Shown one piece after another: positions 1-5,654 of a stretch of 16,301 nt of DNA (positions are counted from its first letter, which is position 1; each line of letters begins with the position of its first letter). The DNA lies in assembly GCA_910578175.1 (NCBI GenBank), contig CAJTPF010000032.1, positions 1 to 16,301 on the forward strand, given 5' to 3'. The position numbers and the translations under genes are program-made. This DNA comes from an uncultured Lachnospiraceae bacterium (lineage in GTDB: Bacteria; Bacillota; Clostridia; Lachnospirales; Lachnospiraceae). The notes beneath the pieces are model-generated. The model did no database searches and was not told the DNA's origin. It was given only the letters and a program-made list of their open reading frames with translations.

Positions 1-1
1 G

Positions 2-1609
2 AGAGGAAACGGAGAAATCGGGGAAGTCATTACCAACAATGCAAAAGTATTTAAAAATGTACCGTTAAAGATCGCATACACTGGAAAGCTGGTCTTGCGG
101 GGGGAGGCGGTTATCCGTTATTCCGATTTTGAGAAAATCAATGCTTCCATTGAAGATGTGGCGGCAAAATATAAAAACCCCAGAAATCTTTGTTCCGGCT
201 CCGTCAGACAGCTGAACAATGAGATAACGGCAAACAGGAATGTATATTTTTATGCCTTTGCCTTAATTCAGGCAGAAACGGCAGAGTTTCACAATTCTAT
301 GCAGTGTCAGTTTGAATGGCTGAAAAGTCAGGGATTTGATGTTGTGGATTACAGGGAAGTTTCTGCAGAAACCATGGAGGAGGCCATAGGATATTTTTCA
401 AAAGCGATCGAAGGTTATGATATTCCGTCGGATGGACTGGTTTTAATGTTTGACGATATTGCATACGGTATTTCCCTGGGACAGACCTCTAAGTTTCCGA
501 GAAACGGTATTGCTTTTAAATGGGCGGACGAGACGGCAAAAACGCATCTGCTGACCATAGAGTGGAGTGCTTCCAGAACCGGACTGATCAATCCCATTGC
601 CGTGTTTGAACCGGTGGAACTGGAGGGAACCACGGTTTCCAGAGCCAGCATACACAATGTCAGTGTGGCAGAGGGACTGGAACTGGGTATCGGTGATGAA
701 ATAGAGGTTTTTAAGGCAAATATGATCATCCCACAGATTGCCCGGAATCTTACCAGGAGCGGTCTTACCACAGTACCAGAAGCTTGTCCGGTCTGCGGTG
801 AAAAAACCGTGATCAAGGAGGATAACGGCTTTAAGTTTTTATATTGTATCAATCAGGAATGTCCGGCTAAAAAGATTAAGAAGTTTTCCCATTTTGTTTC
901 CAGAAACGCCATGAATATTGATGGTTTATCGGAAGAGACTCTGGAAAAATTTGTGGATTCCGGTTATATCCATGAATTTGCGGACATATATCATCTGTCC
1001 CGTTTTGAAGAGGAGATAGTAGGAACCAAAGGATTCGGCAGAAAGTCGTTTGATAAGTATATGGCGGCCATTGATGCTTCCAGAAACACAGAATGTTATC
1101 GGGTCATAAATGGTCTCGGTATTTTAAACGTGGGACTTACCAATGCAAAAATGCTATGCCGGGAATTTCATAATGATATTGACAGGCTGGTTCACGCAAC
1201 GGAAGAAGAACTGACCGAAATAGACGGGATCGGTGAAGTGATTGCGGGGTCTTTTGTACAATATTTCCGGGATGAAAACAATATGCAGGAATTCCGGAAT
1301 CTTTTGCAGGAGCTTACGTTGAAACAGGAAAAGGAATCCGGGATTGAAAATGAGATGATATCCGGAAAAGTGTTTGTTATCACTGGTTCACTGGATACAT
1401 TTTCAAATCGTGAGGAATTAAAGCTTCTTATTGAGAATCTTGGCGGAAAAGTTACCGGTTCCGTCAGTTCTAAAACGGATTATCTGATCAATAACGATGC
1501 GATGTCGTCATCTTCCAAGAACAAGAAAGCCCGGGAACTGGGTGTGCAGATCATTACCGAGGAAGAATTCAGGTCTTTTCTTCAGGGACAAAATGATGTA
1601 CAATACTAA
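2..1609 (+). CDS. ligA: NAD-dependent DNA ligase LigA (5' end outside window)
   Basis: This enzyme seals nicks in duplex DNA using NAD+, in replication and repair. The reading frame is open from base 2, so the gene starts upstream of the window; about 535 residues are present, while the family usually has about 650-670. The missing part holds domain Ia and the KxDG adenylated lysine. Visible in order are the end of the RGNGEIGE-type motif, LRGEAVI (motif III glutamate), NPRN...RQLN, DGLVLMFDD (motif IV), GIAFKWAD (motif V lysine, codon 518-520), an OB region, a four-cysteine zinc finger (Cys codons 785, 794, 845, 860), helix-hairpin-helix repeats and a C-terminal BRCT domain (about 1355-1590). 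Motif IV has Met (446-448) where Escherichia coli LigA has Lys290. The gene is followed 30 bp later by metA. Identity is certain; whether this is the only ligase of the cell cannot be told. Confidence 0.95.
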   Translation, partial: RGNGEIGEVITNNAKVFKNVPLKIAYTGKLVLRGEAVIRYSDFEKINASIEDVAAKYKNPRNLCSGSVRQLNNEITANRNVYFYAFALIQAETAEFHNSMQCQFEWLKSQGFDVVDYREVSAETMEEAIGYFSKAIEGYDIPSDGLVLMFDDIAYGISLGQTSKFPRNGIAFKWADETAKTHLLTIEWSASRTGLINPIAVFEPVELEGTTVSRASIHNVSVAEGLELGIGDEIEVFKANMIIPQIARNLTRSGLTTVPEACPVCGEKTVIKEDNGFKFLYCINQECPAKKIKKFSHFVSRNAMNIDGLSEETLEKFVDSGYIHEFADIYHLSRFEEEIVGTKGFGRKSFDKYMAAIDASRNTECYRVINGLGILNVGLTNAKMLCREFHNDIDRLVHATEEELTEIDGIGEVIAGSFVQYFRDENNMQEFRNLLQELTLKQEKESGIENEMISGKVFVITGSLDTFSNREELKLLIENLGGKVTGSVSSKTDYLINNDAMSSSSKNKKARELGVQIITEEEFRSFLQGQNDVQY

Positions 1610-1639
1610 TAATTAAATTATAGAAAAGAGGCGTGCAAT

Positions 1640-2545
1640 ATGCCAATCAAGGTAAAAGGAGATCTGCCTGCAAAGGCGGTCATTGAACAGGAAAATATAT
1701 TTATCATGGATGAAACCAGGGCAATCCGTCAGGATATCCGCCCTTTGAAAATAGCGATCTTAAATCTTATGCCGTTAAAACATGAAACGGAAATACAGCT
1801 GTTGCGGGCCTTGTCCAATACTCCGATACAGGTGGATGTGACATTTGTTCATATTGCTTCCCATGTTTCAAAAAATACGCCGGCCAGTCATCTGAATCAG
1901 TTTTACAGTACCTTTGAGGAAATAAAGGATAAGAAGTTTGACGGTTTTATTATTACCGGAGCGCCGCTGGACCATCTTGCATTTGAAGAAGTGAATTATT
2001 GGAAGGAACTGACGGAGATCATGGATTTTACCAGAACAAACGTTACTTCCACGCTTCATATCTGCTGGGGGGCGCAGGCAGGACTGTATTATCATTTTGG
2101 TATTCATACCAACCAGCTAAAGGAAAAGCGATTCGGCATTTACTGGCATGAAGTACTGCATCGGAAGGTACCGTTGATGCGAGGCTTTGATGATGTGTTT
2201 CTGGCACCTCATTCCAGGCATACGGAGGTATCGAAGGAGGAAATACAGGCCAATGATAAATTATCTGTTCTTGCAGAATCTAAGGAAGCCGGTCCGTTAG
2301 TGATCATTGCCGGAGAAGGAAAACAGATATTCCTTACCGGACATCCGGAATATGACAGAATCACGTTGGATACGGAATATAAAAGAGATCTGGGAAAAGG
2401 ACTGGATATTAAGCTACCGTTTAATTATTATCCCGGTGATGATCCGGAGAATCCGCCGTTACTGACATGGAGGGCGCATGCAAATGCGTTTTATACAAAC
2501 TGGCTGAACTATTATGTATACCAGCAGACACCGTATGAATTGTAG
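1640..2545 (+). CDS. metA: Homoserine O-acyltransferase MetA (acyl donor uncertain)
   Basis: MetA transfers an acyl group to the hydroxyl of homoserine, the first committed step of methionine synthesis, in the cytoplasm. The 301-residue length is normal for the family. The catalytic cysteine is Cys142 in HICWGAQAG, and His235 and Glu237 in TGHPEYD complete the catalytic set. The loop GAPLD places Asp at residue 111. From memory of the literature, Glu at this position in the Bacillus cereus enzyme goes with acetyl-CoA, and Gly in the E. coli enzyme goes with succinyl-CoA. Asp is chemically closer to Glu, so an acetyltransferase is the likelier reading, but this is inference. ATG at 1640 follows an AGAGG site. 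It lies 30 bp after ligA on the same strand; no terminator is visible between them. I see no T-box or SAM riboswitch upstream. Confidence 0.95.
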   Translation: MPIKVKGDLPAKAVIEQENIFIMDETRAIRQDIRPLKIAILNLMPLKHETEIQLLRALSNTPIQVDVTFVHIASHVSKNTPASHLNQFYSTFEEIKDKKFDGFIITGAPLDHLAFEEVNYWKELTEIMDFTRTNVTSTLHICWGAQAGLYYHFGIHTNQLKEKRFGIYWHEVLHRKVPLMRGFDDVFLAPHSRHTEVSKEEIQANDKLSVLAESKEAGPLVIIAGEGKQIFLTGHPEYDRITLDTEYKRDLGKGLDIKLPFNYYPGDDPENPPLLTWRAHANAFYTNWLNYYVYQQTPYEL

Positions 2546-2612
2546 GAAATGGCTGAAATACTAAGGATTTAATGAGAATCCTTTAAAAAGTGCCAGTGGT
2601 ATTGAATAATTG

Positions 2613-2618
2613 TATAAT
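2613..2618 (+). promoter_or_regulatory. Candidate -10 element of the small zinc-protein gene
   Basis: A perfect TATAAT lies 35 bp before the ATG of the gene at 2653. The best -35 position, about 17 bp upstream, is poor (GTGCCA-like), so the assignment rests on the -10 match and position alone. Confidence 0.4.
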
Positions 2619-2652
2619 ATCCCTATGAATAAGAATTTAGAGGAGGGATGGC

Positions 2653-2862
2653 ATGAAGGAAGATGAATTTACTATTTGTAATGAATGCGGAAGCGAATTT
2701 CTAAAAGTAAGTTCAAAAATGATGGCACTATGTCCAGAATGTGCAAACATCCTCTATGGATATCAGAACTGTAACCATGTTTTCAAAAATGGTATATGTA
2801 TTCATTGTCATTGGAATGGAAGTAGAAGTGATTATATAAAACATCTTATAAGCAACGATTGA
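2653..2862 (+). CDS. Small zinc-ribbon-like protein, function unknown
   Basis: This is a 69-residue protein I do not recognise. Two probable zinc sites can be seen: Cys9-x2-Cys12 with Cys27-x2-Cys30, and Cys40-x-His42 with Cys49-x2-Cys52 followed by His53. It has no signal peptide or membrane segment. The ATG at 2653 follows AGGAGGG at 2641-2647, a strong site; an ATG at 2648 is in another frame. A hairpin with a T run at 2908-2939 closes the unit, so the gene seems to be transcribed alone. Such small double-knuckle proteins may bind nucleic acid or a protein partner, but nothing here shows which. That it is a real coding gene is supported by the ribosome binding site, the regular cysteine spacing and the flanking signals. 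Confidence 0.75.
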   Translation: MKEDEFTICNECGSEFLKVSSKMMALCPECANILYGYQNCNHVFKNGICIHCHWNGSRSDYIKHLISND

Positions 2863-2907
2863 ATAAATAACTCCCGGTTTGTTTATAACTTCATATTCAA
2901 TACCACA

Positions 2908-2939
2908 AGTAGTTAGTCTGTATGATTAACTGCTTTTTT
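2908..2939 (+). terminator. Rho-independent terminator after the zinc-protein gene
   Basis: AGTAGTTA (2908-2915) pairs with TAACTGCT (2927-2934) over 8 bp including one G-U pair, with an 11-nt loop, followed by five T. It overlaps the upstream in-frame ATG at 2922, which argues that the next gene starts at 2961 rather than 2922. Confidence 0.7.
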
Positions 2940-2960
2940 AATACCCAGAAAGGAGGATTT

Positions 2961-3149
2961 ATGGCATATAACAAATATAAGGGAAAGCGAATCAGAGCCA
3001 GTGATAAGTCACTTGATTACCCCATCTGTAGTTATTTTGTTCCAGATAGTCCGGGACAAAGGAGCGCTTCTCAAAAACCAAACAAGAGGGTTCTGTGTCT
3101 TGATACTGTTAAAAGAATGAGACAGTCCGGTAAAAATTCAGGGACTTGA
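2961..3149 (+). CDS. Hypothetical 62-aa basic protein
   Basis: This is a short, basic and hydrophilic protein with no domain I recognise (begins MAYNKYKGKRIRASDK). The start at 2961 is chosen because AAGGAGG (2950-2956) is well placed before it, whereas an in-frame ATG at 2922 lies inside the preceding terminator and lacks a site. No convincing promoter is seen between that terminator and the start. The last codons run through GAGACAGTCC (3119-3128), one arm of an inverted repeat whose partner lies at 3169-3178 beyond the stop, so the 3' end may have been shaped by an inserted small element. It could be a genuine small gene or a remnant. Confidence 0.5.
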   Translation: MAYNKYKGKRIRASDKSLDYPICSYFVPDSPGQRSASQKPNKRVLCLDTVKRMRQSGKNSGT

Positions 3150-3220
3150 AAAAGCTTTAATTTCTAAGGGACTGTCTCCTTCATACATATCAGGGCAGGA
3201 ATCGCTATTTCTCGACAGTC
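3119..3220. repeat. Three-arm inverted repeat (GAGACAGTCC family)
   Basis: GAGACAGTCC at 3119-3128 is exactly complementary to GGACTGTCTC at 3169-3178 (40-nt spacer). The core GACAGTC occurs again at 3214-3220, followed by TTTT. The middle arm could pair with either outer arm. Possible readings are a miniature transposable element remnant or an imperfect terminator between the gene ending at 3149 and the convergent gene ending at 3257. No transposase or clear target duplication is seen. Confidence 0.4.
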
Positions 3221-3256
3221 TTTTATGATTTTCCCGGAAAAAATTAATTTGTGGGA

Positions 3257-3796
3257 TTAAGCGATTCGTTGTATAAGGATGGAGGCATGATTCACTGCCT
3301 GATTGTCAACTCCTGTTCCTGCCAGATAATCAGTGGTGGAAGATTTGTTGCGAAGCACTATGGTCGAACCTGCTGCAATAGAGGTAATGAACATACCTGA
3401 TAATTCAGTCCGCTCTGAATCAGTCAGATCGTCAGAGTATGTCCCAAAAAAAGATAAAGGGTTTTCCAGTCCGTTAATAGCTACTGCATAAGCAGCATTG
3501 ATCAATCGGGTGGTCGGACGGATCAACAGAGAATAGTCTATCCGATAGACACCTCCGGTGTTTACCGTAATCTCTGCCGTATTTGGAGTGAACGAAAAAT
3601 CACCGGATTGAAACGCGATCAGAAAATTAACATTGCCTTCCGGAGGAATCGTTTGAAAACCGCCCGGCGTGACAGCATTAAAATATGCCGGCTGTACTCC
3701 TGCTCCAGGCGGCCCCTGAGGTCCGGTTTCCCCGGGAACCCCTTGCGGCCCCTGGCAGCAAGGATTACAAAATAATATGTCTTGAATATGACTCAT
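3257..3796 (-). CDS. Collagen-like, BclA-type surface protein (probably spore surface)
   Basis: This is a 179-residue protein. Residues 1-15 include a cysteine-rich CNPCCQ. Residues 16-33 form a very short collagen-like run of Gly-X-Y triplets (GPQ GVP GET GPQ GPP GAG). The rest is a beta-rich domain resembling the C1q/TNF-like jelly-roll that follows the collagen stalk in BclA-type exosporium glycoproteins. There is no signal peptide or sortase motif, as expected for proteins assembled on the spore from the mother cell. The ATG at 3796 follows AGGAG. A candidate sigma-K promoter lies just upstream (3829-3864). The collagen stalk is unusually short; BclA proteins often have tens of triplets. 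The spore location is inferred from family and promoter, not shown. Confidence 0.75.
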   Translation of the reverse strand: MSHIQDILFCNPCCQGPQGVPGETGPQGPPGAGVQPAYFNAVTPGGFQTIPPEGNVNFLIAFQSGDFSFTPNTAEITVNTGGVYRIDYSLLIRPTTRLINAAYAVAINGLENPLSFFGTYSDDLTDSERTELSGMFITSIAAGSTIVLRNKSSTTDYLAGTGVDNQAVNHASILIQRIA

Positions 3797-3828
3797 TTGA
3801 TTATTTCTCCTGAAATATAACAGTATTT

Positions 3829-3864
3829 TTATTCCATTTTATGCATATGGTTACAGGTTGTGCA
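3829..3864 (-). promoter_or_regulatory. Candidate sigma-K type promoter of the collagen-like gene
   Basis: On the minus strand CATAAAAT (plus 3836-3843) fits the CATAnnnT -10 of mother-cell sigma factors. AC (plus 3860-3861), inside GCACAAC, lies exactly 16 bp upstream, as in the AC-N16-CATAnnnTA consensus. The match is short, so it could arise by chance in AT-rich DNA; the agreement with a spore-surface gene raises its weight. Confidence 0.4.
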
Positions 3865-3881
3865 GAGAAATAAAAAGGTTT

Positions 3882-4037
3882 TTATCTTTTCTGATTGATT
3901 GGATAGATTCCTTCTTTTTTTGAATTGTGTGTCTGATTTTGATTTTCTGGTGTAACCTTTTGGGTTACACTGTTAAACGTATTGTGATTCTGTTGTTCTT
4001 GTGCTTGTTTTTTAGATTCTGTTTGCTTCTTTTTCAT
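3882..4037 (-). CDS. Hypothetical small Lys/Gln/Asn-rich hydrophilic protein
   Basis: This is a 51-residue, very hydrophilic protein (begins MKKKQTESKKQAQEQQ) with no recognised domain. The frame is open up to a TTG at 4133, which would add 32 residues. I prefer the second of two adjacent ATGs (4037) because AAGGTGA precedes it at good spacing, while the TTG has no site. A TATAAT (plus 4125-4130, minus strand) would start transcription downstream of the TTG. The coding region contains a perfect 8-bp hairpin (3950-3970). The composition resembles small spore or stress proteins, and it lies upstream of the collagen-like gene on the same strand, but no function can be claimed. It may be a chance ORF. 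Confidence 0.35.
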   Translation of the reverse strand: MKKKQTESKKQAQEQQNHNTFNSVTQKVTPENQNQTHNSKKEGIYPINQKR

Positions 4038-4228
4038 CATTTCACCTTGTATAACGGATTCATAAGGTAATCGGTTATACATTTCCCTTTCTTGATCGAA
4101 TGCTTTGAAGTTATAAAACAAATGATTATACAAAGGTATCCATACTTTAATACCAGTGCGGTATCAGTATGTGCATAACCAATAATTTGTATCAGTAAAT
4201 TTTCATATATAAAAAATATTTTTATAAA

Positions 4229-4257
4229 TTGAATAAACAGTTTAAATATGGTATAAT
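4229..4257 (+). promoter_or_regulatory. Sigma-A promoter of the PilZ gene
   Basis: TTGAAT (4229-4234), a 17-bp spacer and a perfect TATAAT (4252-4257). Transcription would start near 4264, giving a leader of about 112 nt. The leader contains a short hairpin around 4282-4306 (CTG, bulged GGG, GTAA pairing with TTACCAG) and otherwise AT-rich sequence. The rest of the gap upstream (4134-4228) shows only short GGTAT/ATACC repeats. Confidence 0.65.
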
Positions 4258-4376
4258 TCCCGAAAGAGAAAATGGTATAAGCTGGGGGTAACCGTTCTTT
4301 TACCAGAAAGATATTACATTATTAAAGATATATTAGAATATTAATATATAAAAATACATAAAAAAGGAAGAGATGA

Positions 4377-4982
4377 ATGTTTATTTATGAACTGAAAGAA
4401 AACGATTTTATTGATGTTGAAATTCAGGATGGTACAAGGGAAATTATCGTTTCCTCAAAGGTATTACGATGCATAAAAAATAGTATATTGATTGAAAATA
4501 TTACATTAGATGGTAAAGTCGTGGTTTTTGACAAGGAAAATATCAGGGTTAATATAATTTATCAAAGGGAAAATGAAAATCCGATCGCATGGAATAATGT
4601 AATCACTCAAAATGTCAATACGGAAACGATCAAGGGAATTTTAGTATACAGTAAAAATAAGGGAATTAAAAAGAACCGGAGGAATACTTATCGGGTGCCT
4701 TTGGGAATTAACGGAAAAATTCAGGGTGAAACCATAGTAATACATGATATCAGCGTGACAGGCATTTCTTTCCGGATGAAAATGGATAGTCCTGAAAAGG
4801 AAATTGGTTCGAAAGTAAAGATATCGTTTGAGGCAAATTATGAACCATATACCGTGAATGCAACAATTGTAAGAAAAGCAGAGGAGAATGGCAGAATTTT
4901 ATATGGATGCAAAATTGAGGCGAATGTTAATATTGATAAATTAATTTCCATTGAGCAGAGAAAACAAATGAGGCGCAGATAA
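4377..4982 (+). CDS. PilZ-domain protein (YcgR-like c-di-GMP receptor)
   Basis: This is a 201-residue cytoplasmic protein. Residues 1 to about 95 form a beta-rich N-terminal domain like that of YcgR-type proteins. Residues from about 98 form a PilZ domain with both c-di-GMP-binding motifs intact: RxxxR at Arg102-Arg106 (in KKNRRNTYR) and DxSxxG at Asp124, Ser126, Gly129 (in HDISVTG). It should therefore bind c-di-GMP and act on a target such as the flagellar motor or envelope machinery; the target is not visible here because no motility gene adjoins it. The ATG follows AAGGAAGA at normal spacing. It has its own promoter and a possible terminator at its 3' end, so it looks monocistronic. No diguanylate cyclase is encoded in the window. 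Confidence 0.88.
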   Translation: MFIYELKENDFIDVEIQDGTREIIVSSKVLRCIKNSILIENITLDGKVVVFDKENIRVNIIYQRENENPIAWNNVITQNVNTETIKGILVYSKNKGIKKNRRNTYRVPLGINGKIQGETIVIHDISVTGISFRMKMDSPEKEIGSKVKISFEANYEPYTVNATIVRKAEENGRILYGCKIEANVNIDKLISIEQRKQMRRR

Positions 4983-5026
4983 GACTCAAGGAATGGAACT
5001 CTGCCTCATGAAGATTTTGTTTTTTG
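4968..5026 (+). terminator. Possible terminator overlapping the PilZ stop codon
   Basis: ATGAGG plus CAGA (4968-4979) pairs with TCTG plus CCTCAT (5000-5009), a 10-bp stem with a 2-nt bulge; the stop codon is in the loop. A T-rich tract (5015-5026) follows after a short purine spacer, which is less tight than in a typical terminator. Confidence 0.4.
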
Positions 5027-5071
5027 ATATTAGAATCTATAAATTTAATTATTAAGGTTAGGAGGAAGAAT

Positions 5072-5425
5072 ATGTTGTTTTTATGTTATCCTAAATGTAC
5101 TACATGTAAAAAAGCTGAAAAATGGCTGAAGGAAAACCATCCGGAATATGAAATGCGGGATATAAAAGAACAAAATCCCGGCTATGAAGAATTAAAAGAA
5201 TGGTATGAACGAAGCGGACTGGATATAAAGAAATTTTTTAATACCAGTGGAAATTTATATAAAGAACAGGGATTGAAGGATAAATTGCCATCAATGAGCG
5301 ATGAAGATAAATTAAAATTGCTTGCAACGAATGGTATGCTGGTAAAAAGGCCGCTTCTGATCACAGATGAAATGGTTCTGATCGGATTTAAAGAAGAAGA
5401 ATGGGAAAGCAAATTAATAAAATAA
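5072..5425 (+). CDS. ArsC/Spx-family thioredoxin-fold protein
   Basis: This is a 117-residue protein of the arsenate reductase-like (ArsC/Spx/YffB) family. The redox CxxC is Cys9-Thr-Thr-Cys12, with Cys5 nearby. Arg93 in VKRPLLI matches the conserved arginine of the RP motif in this family. The start at 5072 is chosen because GGAGG (5061-5065) precedes it at normal spacing and the family begins right at this strand; an in-frame ATG at 5024 would add 16 residues without a site. The family includes RNA polymerase-binding Spx, which normally has about 130 residues, and glutaredoxin-like reductases. The sequence alone does not decide between a regulator and an enzyme, though the length and C-terminal part look more like the YffB/ArsC-like enzymes. 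It is closed by a strong terminator. Confidence 0.85.
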   Translation: MLFLCYPKCTTCKKAEKWLKENHPEYEMRDIKEQNPGYEELKEWYERSGLDIKKFFNTSGNLYKEQGLKDKLPSMSDEDKLKLLATNGMLVKRPLLITDEMVLIGFKEEEWESKLIK

Positions 5426-5459
5426 GATATGTCAATTAAATGACAGATATTGATAACAG

Positions 5460-5497
5460 AGCTGATGAGAAATAGTCTCACAGCTTTTTTATTTTTT
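5460..5497 (+). terminator. Rho-independent terminator after the ArsC/Spx-family gene
   Basis: AGCTG-A-TGAGA (5460-5470) pairs with TCTCACAGCT (5476-5485), a 10-bp stem with one bulged A and a 5-nt loop, followed by T5-A-T6. It isolates the gene from the SOS-type promoter that begins just downstream. Confidence 0.85.
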
Positions 5498-5503
5498 ATA
5501 AAA

Positions 5504-5517
5504 AGAACTTGTGTTCT
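5504..5517. promoter_or_regulatory. LexA (SOS) box 1, overlapping the -35
   Basis: AGAACTTGTGTTCT contains GAAC-N4-GTTC, the Gram-positive LexA/DinR operator core. It covers the putative -35 TTGTGT (5509-5514), so bound LexA would block RNA polymerase. Confidence 0.8.
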
Positions 5518-5537
5518 ATGGTGTTTTGTGATAAACT
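5509..5537 (+). promoter_or_regulatory. Promoter of the radical SAM/DUF4130 operon
   Basis: TTGTGT (5509-5514), a 17-bp spacer and the extended -10 TGATAAACT (5529-5537). The hexamers are imperfect, but the extended TG and the flanking LexA boxes support the call. The start would fall near 5544. Confidence 0.6.
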
Positions 5538-5546
5538 AACAGAAAC

Positions 5547-5560
5547 AGAACACAAGTTCT
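5547..5560. promoter_or_regulatory. LexA (SOS) box 2, just after the transcription start
   Basis: AGAACACAAGTTCT again contains GAAC-N4-GTTC and is the exact reverse complement of box 1. Its centre is 43 bp from that of box 1, close to four helical turns, so two LexA dimers would sit on the same face of the DNA. Confidence 0.8.
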
Positions 5561-5579
5561 GATGGCTTATATGAGAAAT

Positions 5580-5626
5580 ATGATGAAAAAATAAAAAGGA
5601 ATTTGCAGCCGGCTGGTTTTCATCAT
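5580..5626 (+). repeat. Leader hairpin of the SOS operon
   Basis: ATGATGAAAA (5580-5589) is perfectly complementary to TTTTCATCAT (5617-5626). The 27-nt loop contains the palindrome AGCCGGCT (5607-5614) and the only strong purine-rich ribosome-binding-like run of the leader (AAAAAGGAA, near 5594-5601). Confidence 0.5.
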
Positions 5627-5654
5627 TTTATCCGGACGGGTTCACAAGATAATT

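Noticed and set aside
415..852. Long minus-strand open frame inside ligA
   Set aside because: It lies wholly within a well-supported gene, has no ribosome binding site and no recognisable domain; it follows from the codon use of ligA.
2563..2583. AAGGATT/AATCCTT hairpin after metA as terminator
   Set aside because: The 7-bp AT-rich stem is followed by A-rich rather than T-rich sequence, so it is not a standard terminator on either strand.
4038..4133. TTG at 4133 as start of the small Lys/Gln-rich ORF
   Set aside because: No ribosome binding site precedes it and a TATAAT overlaps the start; the internal ATG with AAGGTGA is better.
4264..4376. Possible c-di-GMP riboswitch in the PilZ leader
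   Set aside because: The position and the short GGTAA/TTACC hairpin invite it, but the conserved GEMM-I features (a GCAAA-type core, the two GNRA-docked stems) are not present.
5571..5594. Seven-codon leader ORF before the radical SAM gene as a true leader peptide
   Set aside because: There is no convincing ribosome binding site and no codon run that suggests attenuation; kept only as a remark in the leader finding.
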